The notes under the pieces are model-generated. The model saw only the letters and a program-made list of their open reading frames with translations, did not search any database and had not been told where the DNA came from. Shown here piece by piece: positions 1 through 7,362 of a stretch of DNA of 64,000 bases. Positions within the stretch are counted from its first letter, which is position 1; every line of letters begins with the position of its first letter. The DNA lies in the NCBI RefSeq assembly GCF_963973895.1, contig NZ_CAXBBF010000001.1, one strand, 5' to 3'. This DNA is from Porticoccus sp950063125 (GTDB lineage Bacteria > Pseudomonadota > Gammaproteobacteria > Pseudomonadales > Porticoccaceae). Both the position numbers and the translations under genes were made by a program.

Positions 1-60
1 CCTGTTCCTGTTCCTGTTCCTGTTCCTGTTCCTGTTCCTGTTCCTGTTCCTGTTCCTGTT
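1..60. repeat. Perfect hexanucleotide tandem repeat, 10 copies
   Basis: Ten perfect head-to-tail copies of CCTGTT fill positions 1-60 and may continue beyond the window. On the minus strand they read GAACAG and encode Glu-Gln repeats inside the zinc-ribbon gene. Since the unit is six bases, gain or loss of copies changes protein length by two residues without shifting the frame. Confidence 0.97.
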
Positions 61-268
61 CTATAGGGTTGCTGGCGTCATGGTTCTGATCGGGGGTTGC
101 GTGATTGGTATGCCTATCAGCTTGGGACGCGTCGACGAGGTTCTCACGCGCGTCAAACACCATCAGGCAGGCGCCGCACCGAACCAGTCCATTGGCCGCC
201 TGAAGGTGGGCCGGCATTGCCCGGAAAGAAAGTGAGCAACTGGGGCAGCGGGTGATGATCTCGTTCAT
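1..268 (-). CDS. MJ0042/DUF3426 zinc-ribbon protein, N-terminal part
   Basis: The reading frame starts at an ATG at 268 and runs off the left edge. Residues 8-11 (CPSC) and 31-34 (CGAC) form the paired CxxC knuckles of the MJ0042 zinc ribbon, followed by the typical VFDA-like stretch. An acidic, Asn/His-rich linker leads at residue 70 into an uninterrupted Glu-Gln dipeptide repeat that continues to the edge. Family members usually carry a membrane helix and a DUF3426 domain further on, which cannot be seen here. Position downstream of prmA on the same strand is typical for this family in Pseudomonas relatives. The molecular function of the family is not established. Confidence 0.85.
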   Translation of the reverse strand, partial: MNEIITRCPSCSLSFRAMPAHLQAANGLVRCGACLMVFDARENLVDASQADRHTNHATPDQNHDASNPIEQEQEQEQEQEQEQEQEQEQ

Positions 269-320
269 GGTTTGTTGCCGGAAAATCGCCTGTGTCAGGC
301 CGCTAGTTTAGCGGTATGGC

Positions 321-1199
321 TCAACGCTTGATAGCGGTGAGTCTGACCCATTGTTCCCGGTTGGCAGGGGGGGCGAAATCAAACCAGGGCGCATAGGCAG
401 ACATGACTTCGTCGGCCTGAGTATCAATGATCCCGGAGAGGCAGAGGGCCCCACCGGGCAGGGTTAGCGCATTCAGTTTCGGCGCCAGCGATACGAGTGG
501 CCCCGCCAGGATGTTGGCGATGACCAGATCGGTGGCGACCTGTGGTGCCTGCTCCGGCAGGTAGGTCAGTACCTTTTCTGGCGCCAGCTTATTGCGCAGG
601 GCGTTGTCTGCGGTCGCCAGCAGTGCCTGATGGTCGATATCAATGCAGTTAGCCGAGTCTGCGCCGAGCAGCAGAGCGGCAATGGCCAGAATGCCGGAAC
701 CGCAGCCGTAATCGGTGACGGTTTTTCCGGCCAGCTCAATGCCATCGAGCCATTGCAGGCAGAGAAAGGTGGTCGGGTGTGTGCCGGTGCCAAAAGCGAG
801 ACCCGGGTCCAGCAGCATGTTGATTGATGAGGGTTCCGGTGGTGCCAGCCAGCTCGGGCAAATCCACAGGCGTTTGCCGCAGCGAATGGGTTGGTAGTGT
901 TGCATCCACTCCCGCTCCCAATCGCGATCTTCCAGTGGTGACCAGCGGTAATCCGGCAGTTGGCCGCCCAGCTGCTCTGTCAGTTGATGGGTCACCCGCT
1001 CAGTGGATATTTCAGCATCGAACAGGCCGGTAATCCGGGTTTGCTGCCACAGGGGGGTTTCTCCCAGGGCGGGTTCCAGGATGGGTTGGTCAGCATTGTC
1101 TTCAAAGGTAACTGAGGCGGCACCGCTATTCAGCAGGGCATCTTCAATGGTTTCGGCAGATTGGCGCGAACTGTTAATAATCAATTGTAGCCAGGGCAT
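321..1199 (-). CDS. prmA: Ribosomal protein L11 methyltransferase
   Basis: PrmA trimethylates ribosomal protein L11 using S-adenosylmethionine. The ATG at 1199 was chosen because the protein then begins MPWLQL as in the family, with AGAGGT just upstream; an in-frame start six codons earlier lacks that support. The protein is about 292 residues, normal for PrmA. The SAM-binding motif DYGCGSGILAIAAL lies near the middle, preceded by the family segment LDPGLAFGTGTHPTT. It follows accC on the same strand, but a terminator lies directly in front of it, so it probably depends on read-through or a promoter within the 82-base gap. Confidence 0.95.
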   Translation of the reverse strand: MPWLQLIINSSRQSAETIEDALLNSGAASVTFEDNADQPILEPALGETPLWQQTRITGLFDAEISTERVTHQLTEQLGGQLPDYRWSPLEDRDWEREWMQHYQPIRCGKRLWICPSWLAPPEPSSINMLLDPGLAFGTGTHPTTFLCLQWLDGIELAGKTVTDYGCGSGILAIAALLLGADSANCIDIDHQALLATADNALRNKLAPEKVLTYLPEQAPQVATDLVIANILAGPLVSLAPKLNALTLPGGALCLSGIIDTQADEVMSAYAPWFDFAPPANREQWVRLTAIKR

Positions 1200-1215
1200 A
1201 TGACCTCTGTGGAAC

Positions 1216-1237
1216 AAAAAGCCCCGGTATACGGGGC
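1216..1237 (-). terminator. Rho-independent terminator after accC
   Basis: On the minus strand a perfect 6-bp stem (GCCCCG/CGGGGC, loop of five) at 1221-1237 is followed by TTTTT at 1216-1220. It lies downstream of accC and 17 bases before the prmA start, so it probably reduces transcription from the acetyl-CoA carboxylase operon into prmA. Confidence 0.75.
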
Positions 1238-1281
1238 CTGGTTAAGCTGGCTGAAAGCTCAGTGATATTCCTGGGGTTATT

Positions 1282-2622
1282 CTAGAGATTGAGCTTTTTT
1301 TCCAGATAGTGAATATTCACTCCGCCCTTGCGAAAGTTGGCATCACAGACCAGATCCCGCTGCAGGGGAATGTTGGTTTTGATCCCCTCGATATGCAGCT
1401 CGTCGAGTGCGTTGGCCATGCGTGACAGGGCCGCTTCCCGGGTCTGGCCGTAGGTGATGATCTTGCCGACCAGCGAGTCGTAATAGGGTGGAACGGTGTA
1501 GCCCGCGTAGATGTGGGAGTCAACGCGCACCCCGTTACCGCCGGGTGGGTGGTAGGCAGTAATTTTGCCGGGACTGGGCATGAAGGTAACGGGATCTTCT
1601 GCGTTGATGCGACATTCGAAGGAATGCCCGCGAAAAATGATATCGTCCTGGCGAAGGCTGAGTTTTTCGCCACTGGCGATCAGCAGTTGCTGTTTGACGA
1701 TATCGACCCCAGTAATCATTTCGGTGACCGGGTGCTCCACTTGAACCCGGGTGTTCATCTCGATAAAGAAGAACTGCCCGTTCTCGTAGAGAAACTCGAA
1801 TGTGCCCGCCCCCCGGTAGCCAATTTTTACACAGGCGTTGACGCAGGCTTCCAGCACTTGCTGGCGCGCGTCATCGGGAATGCCCGGTGCCGGTGCTTCT
1901 TCAAGTACTTTCTGGTGACGCCGCTGCAGTGAGCAGTCGCGATCACCGAGGTGAATGGCGTTGCCCTGGCCATCGGAAAGTACCTGGACCTCCACGTGCC
2001 GGGGGTTTTCCAGGAATTTTTCCATGTAAACCGTTTCATCGCCAAAGGCAGATTTTGCCTCTGATCGGGTCACCTGAATAGCTTTCAGCAGTTCGCTTTC
2101 TTCGCGCACCACGCGCATGCCTCGACCACCGCCCCCTGCTGCCGCTTTGATGATCACCGGGTAGCCCACTTCCAGGCCAACAGCGCGGCTGCGGTCTTCA
2201 TCATCGGTCAGGGGGCCATTTGAACCCGGCACAGTGGGCACGCCCGCCTTGCGCATGGCGTCAATGGCCGCGACCTTGTCGCCCATCATGCGGATCACGC
2301 CGGCGGTGGGACCGATAAAGATAAAGCCGCTTTTTTCTACCTGCTCGGCAAAGTCAGCATTTTCAGCCAGAAAGCCGTAGCCGGGGTGAACCGCATCGGC
2401 ATTGGTGATTTCCATTGCGCTGATGATGGCGGGAACATTCAGGTAACTCTGGCTGGAGGGGTTCGGTCCGATGCAGACTGTTTCGTCGGCCAGCAGCACA
2501 TGTTTCAGGTTGACGTCGGTCTTGGAGTGGGCGGCCACGGTTTTAATGCCGAGTTCCTTGCAAGCGCGCAGAATGCGCAGTGCAATTTCGCCCCGATTGG
2601 CAATAAGCACTTTTTTCAGCAT
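1282..2622 (-). CDS. accC: Biotin carboxylase subunit of acetyl-CoA carboxylase
   Basis: AccC carboxylates the biotin on AccB with ATP and bicarbonate, the first half-reaction of acetyl-CoA carboxylase in fatty-acid synthesis. The 446-residue protein has the usual length and start (MLKKVLIANRGEIALRI). The glycine-rich ATP-grasp loop (AAAGGGGRGMR) and the metal/substrate segment with FIEMNTRVQVEHPVTE are intact. An AGGAG lies 8-9 bases before the ATG. It is 25 bases downstream of accB in a three-gene operon with aroQ. Confidence 0.98.
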   Translation of the reverse strand: MLKKVLIANRGEIALRILRACKELGIKTVAAHSKTDVNLKHVLLADETVCIGPNPSSQSYLNVPAIISAMEITNADAVHPGYGFLAENADFAEQVEKSGFIFIGPTAGVIRMMGDKVAAIDAMRKAGVPTVPGSNGPLTDDEDRSRAVGLEVGYPVIIKAAAGGGGRGMRVVREESELLKAIQVTRSEAKSAFGDETVYMEKFLENPRHVEVQVLSDGQGNAIHLGDRDCSLQRRHQKVLEEAPAPGIPDDARQQVLEACVNACVKIGYRGAGTFEFLYENGQFFFIEMNTRVQVEHPVTEMITGVDIVKQQLLIASGEKLSLRQDDIIFRGHSFECRINAEDPVTFMPSPGKITAYHPPGGNGVRVDSHIYAGYTVPPYYDSLVGKIITYGQTREAALSRMANALDELHIEGIKTNIPLQRDLVCDANFRKGGVNIHYLEKKLNL

Positions 2623-2647
2623 TGCTGATGCTCCTGTGGGCTACGGC

Positions 2648-3106
2648 TCAAATAATCATGACCAGGGGTTGATCGAATTCAACGGGCTCACCGTCTTCCA
2701 CCAGAATGGCGCTAACGGTGCCAGCTTTATCCGCTTCAATCTGGTTCATCATTTTCATGGCTTCGACAATGCAGAGTACTTCGCCAGCCTTGACCTGCTG
2801 GCCGACTTCTATGAAGGCGCTTGAGCCGGGTGACGGCGAGCGGTAAAAAGTGCCAACCATGGGTGATTTGACGGCGTGGCCAGCGGGTTCGGCGGATGCT
2901 TCCGGCTCGGCAGTCGCCGCTGCCGTGCTCATCGGGGCAGGTTGCTGAGGCGTCTGCATCTGTGCCGGCATCATCATGGGCATCGACATGACACCCGGGC
3001 CATTCCGGCTGATCCGGACAGACTCTTCGCCTTCCTTGATTTCGATTTCGCCAATATCGGACTCTTCGAGCAGTTCAATCAGCTTTTTGATTTTTCTAAT
3101 GTCCAT
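2648..3106 (-). CDS. accB: Biotin carboxyl carrier protein
   Basis: AccB is the biotinylated carrier of acetyl-CoA carboxylase. The ATG at 3106 gives MDIRKIKKLIELLEES, the family N-terminus, with GGAG upstream; a TTG start five codons earlier is also open but unlikely. The 152-residue protein has an N-terminal helical region, a Pro/Ala/Met/Gln-rich linker, and the C-terminal biotinyl domain with EAMKMM. Lys118 in that motif is the biotin attachment site. It is cotranscribed with accC. Confidence 0.97.
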   Translation of the reverse strand: MDIRKIKKLIELLEESDIGEIEIKEGEESVRISRNGPGVMSMPMMMPAQMQTPQQPAPMSTAAATAEPEASAEPAGHAVKSPMVGTFYRSPSPGSSAFIEVGQQVKAGEVLCIVEAMKMMNQIEADKAGTVSAILVEDGEPVEFDQPLVMII

Positions 3107-3139
3107 CTGCGGTTGCTCCAAATGGTGTGAAAGGATGAA

Positions 3140-3580
3140 TCAGGTATCCAGTTGTTTTAGCGCGGCTTGCAGTGCAAGGGCATAGCCCTGGCCACCCAGG
3201 CCGCAAATAACGCCTCTGGCGATGTCCGAGAAAAAAGATTTGTGCCGAAAGGCTTCGCGAGCATGCACGTTGGAGAGGTGAACTTCTATAAAGGGGATGT
3301 CAACTGCCAGTAGCGCATCGCGCAGAGCGATGCTGGAGTGTGTCAACGCCGCAGGGTTGAGAATAATAAAATTCACTCCTTCCCTGCTGGCTTCATGTAC
3401 CCGCTCCACCAGCTCGTATTCCGCATTGCTTTGTAGTGTCAGCAGGTGGTGTCCCTGTTCTGCCGCCTGATCGGCCAGCCGTTGGTTGATATCCTGCAGG
3501 GTTTCGCTGCCGTACAGCGTTGGCTCGCGAGTGCCGAGGAGATTCAGGTTGGGGCCGTGTAATACCAGTATGGTGGCCAT
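3140..3580 (-). CDS. aroQ: 3-dehydroquinate dehydratase, type II
   Basis: AroQ converts 3-dehydroquinate to 3-dehydroshikimate in the shikimate pathway. At 146 residues it has the size of the small dodecameric type II enzyme. The N-terminal LHGPNLNLLGTREP, the flexible-lid segment with Tyr (LYGSETL), the active-site ILNPAALTHSSIALRDA and the EVHLSNVHAREAFRH segment are all present. It is first in the aroQ-accB-accC operon, a common gammaproteobacterial arrangement. GGGGAC serves as a plausible ribosome binding site. Confidence 0.97.
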   Translation of the reverse strand: MATILVLHGPNLNLLGTREPTLYGSETLQDINQRLADQAAEQGHHLLTLQSNAEYELVERVHEASREGVNFIILNPAALTHSSIALRDALLAVDIPFIEVHLSNVHAREAFRHKSFFSDIARGVICGLGGQGYALALQAALKQLDT

Positions 3581-3698
3581 AATGTCCCCGCCGGTGGGAT
3601 GTTATCAGAGAATTAACGAAAACCAGCTTCTGGGGCTGGTCAATGGGTGGAAGTCTGCAACAAAAATGAAAAGCTGTCCAATTTTTTATATTTTGCGG

Positions 3699-3727
3699 AT
3701 TTTAGCTTCTTTTTGACACATGTTTAA
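3699..3727 (-). promoter_or_regulatory. Possible sigma-70 promoter for aroQ-accBC
   Basis: In the 272-base AT-rich gap between dsbD and aroQ, the minus strand carries TAAAAT (3699-3704, 5/6 to the -10 consensus) and TTAAAC (3722-3727, weak -35) separated by 17 bases. The predicted start would leave a leader of roughly 110 bases before aroQ. No convincing terminator for dsbD was seen in the gap. Confidence 0.33.
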
Positions 3728-3852
3728 CGAAAATAACTGTTTTATCGCTGTTGGTGTTAAGTCGATCGGGCAATTTTAGGCCTGTTTTCCGGTAGTTGGC
3801 TGAGGATGGCAGCAAATTCTTGATATATTCAACAACTTCTTTGAAATAAGGC

Positions 3853-5577
3853 TTATTTTGCTGTCAACTGTGGCGATATGGCGGCTATCACGATGCTTTC
3901 TGTCAGTAGCTGAGGCAAAATTATGGGTTGGCGATGTCCCTTGCGGTAAAACAGGTAAAGCGGGACGCCAGATCGCTGATGCAGATTGAGTAGTTGGGTG
4001 ATCTCTGGATTGTAGTTGGTCCAGTCACCCTTGAGGTAGGTGATCTGCTGCTCGGCAAAAGCCGAAGTGATGCGCGTTGAGCTCAACGCCATTTTTTCAT
4101 TGGCGAGACAGGTGATACACCAGTCGGCCGTTAGGTTGACGAAAACGGCGTCACCCTGATCAAGCAGCTGCTGCAGTCTCGTTTCGGTATAGGGTTCCCA
4201 GTGGGTGACCTGTACCCCGCTGCCCCGATAAGTTTGCCAGGGGAGCATCAGGGCAATGATGACGGCGGTCATCGCAATCAGTCGGGTGAATGGCGTTTTG
4301 CGCAGTTTGAGCAGCCAGAGGGCAAAGAGTATCAGGATAATGCCCGTGACCATCGCGATGACCGTGTCGCTTCCCGCTTGCCTGCCCAGCACCCAGAGGA
4401 GCCAGGCACCACTCAGGTAAAGGGGAAAGGCGAGGAACTCCTTGAACGTTACCATCCAGGGGCCAGGGCGGGGAAGCCGGGTACCCAGCCATGGCCACCA
4501 GGACAGCAAGAGCAGGGGTAGCGCCATACCCAGACCCAGAAACATAAATACCGACAATGCGATCCAGACCGGCTGCACCAGCGCAAAGCCCAGTGCTGTT
4601 CCCATGAAAGGTGCTGTGCAGGGACTGGCAACGACAGTGGCCAGCAGGCCTGTCATAAAGGAGGATTGCAGGCTGTGGCCGGTGGTGGCGGAATGGCCCA
4701 GGTTCATCAGTCCAGTACCCAGCGTGAGCAGTCCGGAAAAGCTCAAGCCCATCAGGATGAAAAGATAAGCCAGCAGGCCGACAAACACCGGTGATTGCAG
4801 CTGGAAGCCCCAACCCACTGCCTCACCGGTTTGCCGCAGTGCAATGAGGAGCCCCGCGATGGCCATGAAGCTGAGCACGACGCCCAGTGTGTAGGCCAGA
4901 CCGTGCAGATGCCGGCCGTGGGAGCTGAGGTGATGGCTGGTGAGGCTCAGCGCCTTGATCGAGAGTACTGGAAAAACACAGGGCATCAGGTTGAGGATGA
5001 TGCCGCCAAGTAGCGCAAACAACAGGATGAGGTATAGGCTTGTGGCGGGCGCGCGCGCCGGGGACGGTTCCGCTGGCATGGCAGCCGAGTCGACATCGGT
5101 GATGGATGCGGCCCCGGTGTCCGGATCAATAGTGATTTTCTGGGTTCGGGGTGGGTAGCAGAGTCCCGCATCGGCGCAGCCCTGGGATTCGATGAACAGG
5201 GTGCGATCAGAAGGATTCAGTGGCAGGTTAAAGGTGACCTGTTCATAGTAAACGGTCAGCTCTCTTTCATAGTACTCGTCATAGATCTGTTTCCCCACCG
5301 GAAAGTCTGGCTTGGCCGCAACCGGCTGCCAATTGCGGTCAAGCAACTGAAAGCGATGTTGGTAGAGGTAATAGCCAGGCGCAATTTGCCAGTCCAGTGA
5401 CAGTTGCCCTCCCTCTGCGGACACCTCCAACTGATAGGCCTCTTCAATGGGCAGGAAGGTGGCATCGGCGCCCAGCAGGTTGGCTGAGGATGACGAGGGA
5501 AAGATCTGCTCTGCACTGGCGAAGCAGGCGACGAGCAACAGCAAAACTGTAAGGAAACTGGGGAGCCGTTGATGCAT
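3853..5577 (-). CDS. dsbD: Thiol:disulfide interchange protein DsbD
   Basis: DsbD carries reducing power from cytoplasmic thioredoxin across the inner membrane to periplasmic proteins such as DsbC and cytochrome c maturation factors. The 574-residue protein has a signal peptide (about 1-22), an N-terminal periplasmic domain with the cysteine pair in QGCADAGLCYPP, a multi-helix membrane domain with the cysteines in LMPCVFP and ASPCTAP, and a C-terminal thioredoxin-like domain with CITC (Cys487, Cys490). All three redox pairs are present. It is divergent from the copper chaperone gene and probably monocistronic. Confidence 0.95.
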   Translation of the reverse strand: MHQRLPSFLTVLLLLVACFASAEQIFPSSSSANLLGADATFLPIEEAYQLEVSAEGGQLSLDWQIAPGYYLYQHRFQLLDRNWQPVAAKPDFPVGKQIYDEYYERELTVYYEQVTFNLPLNPSDRTLFIESQGCADAGLCYPPRTQKITIDPDTGAASITDVDSAAMPAEPSPARAPATSLYLILLFALLGGIILNLMPCVFPVLSIKALSLTSHHLSSHGRHLHGLAYTLGVVLSFMAIAGLLIALRQTGEAVGWGFQLQSPVFVGLLAYLFILMGLSFSGLLTLGTGLMNLGHSATTGHSLQSSFMTGLLATVVASPCTAPFMGTALGFALVQPVWIALSVFMFLGLGMALPLLLLSWWPWLGTRLPRPGPWMVTFKEFLAFPLYLSGAWLLWVLGRQAGSDTVIAMVTGIILILFALWLLKLRKTPFTRLIAMTAVIIALMLPWQTYRGSGVQVTHWEPYTETRLQQLLDQGDAVFVNLTADWCITCLANEKMALSSTRITSAFAEQQITYLKGDWTNYNPEITQLLNLHQRSGVPLYLFYRKGHRQPIILPQLLTESIVIAAISPQLTAK

Positions 5578-5761
5578 TCAGACTTCTCTGTAATGTTGCG
5601 GTCGTTTGTCGTGGCCTGTGAACCCGGATTGAATCACCGCCGTCGAGCCAGTATCAAAAATGCTCTCCGGCAGTGAGCAGTCGTTAGTATGCAGACCTTG
5701 AGACAGGCATTTGCGGAATCAGTTCGTATTGTACGGAGCCGGTGAGATAGAGGCGAGTCAT

Positions 5762-5789
5762 TTGCCGGCACCAATGGCAGTGTTATAGT
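5762..5789 (+). promoter_or_regulatory. Candidate sigma-70 promoter of the copper chaperone gene
   Basis: TTGCCG (5762-5767) and TATAGT (5784-5789) are separated by 16 bases and lie about 27 bases before the proposed TTG start. The -10 matches 5 of 6 and the -35 matches 4 of 6 consensus bases. It is in the 238-base divergent gap with dsbD, which otherwise holds no recognisable gene. Confidence 0.45.
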
Positions 5790-5815
5790 CGTCACCCTGA
5801 GCAGGAGAGAACGAC

Positions 5816-6262
5816 TTGTCATTTTTGAAACGTTATTTTGTTATTTTTCCAATACTGCTAATGACCCAGGTCAATGCCGGAGAGCTGTTGGTGAGTGAAG
5901 CCTATATCCGCGGATTGCCTCCGGGACAGACGGTTACAGCGGCCTTTATGACAATCCGGAACGGCTACGATCATGATTGCCGCCTGTTGGGCGCTGCCTC
6001 GCCGGTTGCCAGTCGTGCTGAACTTCACCAGCACAGCCATCAGGACGGCGTCATGTCCATGCGCCGGGTTCCGGAGCTGCGTATCCCCGCCGGTAGCCAG
6101 GTGAACCTGAAACCCGGCGGTTACCATCTGATGCTGTTTGGTCTGCAGACGCCTCTGGTGGATGGAGAGGCGTATTCCCTCAGCTTGTTGTTTGAAAACT
6201 GCCCTGACGTTCAACTCAACGTTCCTGTGCGCGATGTATTACGAGAAGGTGGTGGCCGATGA
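5816..6262 (+). CDS. Periplasmic copper chaperone, PCu(A)C family
   Basis: PCu(A)C proteins bind Cu(I) in the periplasm and help deliver it to cytochrome c oxidase. The 148-residue protein has a short signal peptide (about 1-22) and the conserved metal ligands: His/Met residues in ELHQHSHQDGVMSM and the HLM pair in PGGYHLMLFG. The start is a TTG at 5816 with AGGAG eight to nine bases upstream. Its stop overlaps the ATG of the next gene (ATGA), implying translational coupling with the DUF2333 gene. Confidence 0.85.
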   Translation: MSFLKRYFVIFPILLMTQVNAGELLVSEAYIRGLPPGQTVTAAFMTIRNGYDHDCRLLGAASPVASRAELHQHSHQDGVMSMRRVPELRIPAGSQVNLKPGGYHLMLFGLQTPLVDGEAYSLSLLFENCPDVQLNVPVRDVLREGGGR

Positions 6263-7311
6263 AGATGACCGACAAGATCAAGTCATGGCGCAATGGCGTT
6301 GCAGATGATGCCCGGGAGTTTCGTGCCGAGGCCTCTGCAGCCGGTTTCCCCTGGTGGCGTACGGCCCTGTGGTTGGTGGGCGTATATCTGTTGCTGGTCT
6401 TCCTGATCGGATGGTATTGGACAGAAGAGCCGCCATTATTTGATGTCAGTGACAACGCTGCCCAGCGCGCTGAACGCCAGGTGTCGGGTAGTACCGCCAC
6501 GGCCACCCTGATTACGGTAATTGAAACTCTGCTGGAAAAGCGCGGCGGGTATTTGAGCAATGATATTGCGCCGCCCGGGATCTGGCTGGATAACCTGCCG
6601 AACTGGGAGTACGGGGTCATTATTCAGGTGCGTGACTTCAGTAAAGCCATGCGTGAGGCATTCAGCCGATCGCGTTCCCAGTCTACTGAGGACGGAGATC
6701 TGGCATTGGCAGAACCACGTCTGAACTTCGATCATCACAGCTGGGTATTGCCTGCGACGGAGTCGGAGTACCGGGCCGGAATCCGCTACCTCGAAAGCTA
6801 TCTCGCACGGCTGGCTGACGACAATACCGGAGCGAGGTTCTACCCGCGCGCCGACAGTCTGCGCTACTGGCTGGGTACCGTTGAAACCCGCCTGGGGAGC
6901 CTCTCGCAAAGACTCAGTGCGAGTGTCGGCCAACGGCGAATCAATATGGATCAGATAGAAGTGGACAGGCAGGACACCCCAGGCCAGGCTTTTGAGGTCA
7001 ACGTTAAAACGCCCTGGCTGGAATTGGATGACGTTTTTTATGAGGCAAGAGGCACCACTTGGGCGCTGGTTCATCTGCTCAAAGCGGTCGAGGTGGAGTT
7101 CGATGAGGTCTTGCGCAAGAAAAATGCCAGGGTCGGGTTGCAGCAGATTATTCGTGAGCTGGAATCGAGCCAGGAGCCGGTCTATAGCCCGATGGTGCTG
7201 AATGGTGGTGGGTTTGGCCTGGTGGCCAATCATTCGCTGGTGATGGCGTCCTACGTCAGCCGGGCAAATGCTTCGATTATCGACTTGCGAGACCTGCTTG
7301 ATCAGGGTTGA
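6259..7311 (+). CDS. DUF2333 family inner-membrane protein
   Basis: The 350-residue sequence resembles the DUF2333 family, whose role is not established. One strong membrane helix lies near the N-terminus (about residues 33-55, ALWLVGVYLLLVFLIGWYW). The remainder, rich in charged residues and helix-forming segments, is probably periplasmic. It overlaps the copper chaperone by four bases, so the two are probably made together. No catalytic motif was recognised. Confidence 0.75.
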   Translation: MKMTDKIKSWRNGVADDAREFRAEASAAGFPWWRTALWLVGVYLLLVFLIGWYWTEEPPLFDVSDNAAQRAERQVSGSTATATLITVIETLLEKRGGYLSNDIAPPGIWLDNLPNWEYGVIIQVRDFSKAMREAFSRSRSQSTEDGDLALAEPRLNFDHHSWVLPATESEYRAGIRYLESYLARLADDNTGARFYPRADSLRYWLGTVETRLGSLSQRLSASVGQRRINMDQIEVDRQDTPGQAFEVNVKTPWLELDDVFYEARGTTWALVHLLKAVEVEFDEVLRKKNARVGLQQIIRELESSQEPVYSPMVLNGGGFGLVANHSLVMASYVSRANASIIDLRDLLDQG

Positions 7312-7362
7312 TCGCGCTGTTTTGAACAACAGCGTCAGAAGTGACTATGGTGCCTGCGACCT

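Noticed and set aside
1..60. Repeat considered as a CRISPR or intergenic satellite
   Set aside because: The unit is six bases with no spacers, and it is in frame inside a coding sequence with a clear zinc ribbon.
5634..5822. Minus-strand open frame of 62 codons in the dsbD/copper chaperone gap
   Set aside because: No ribosome binding site or recognisable sequence, and it runs over the promoter and start of the copper chaperone gene.
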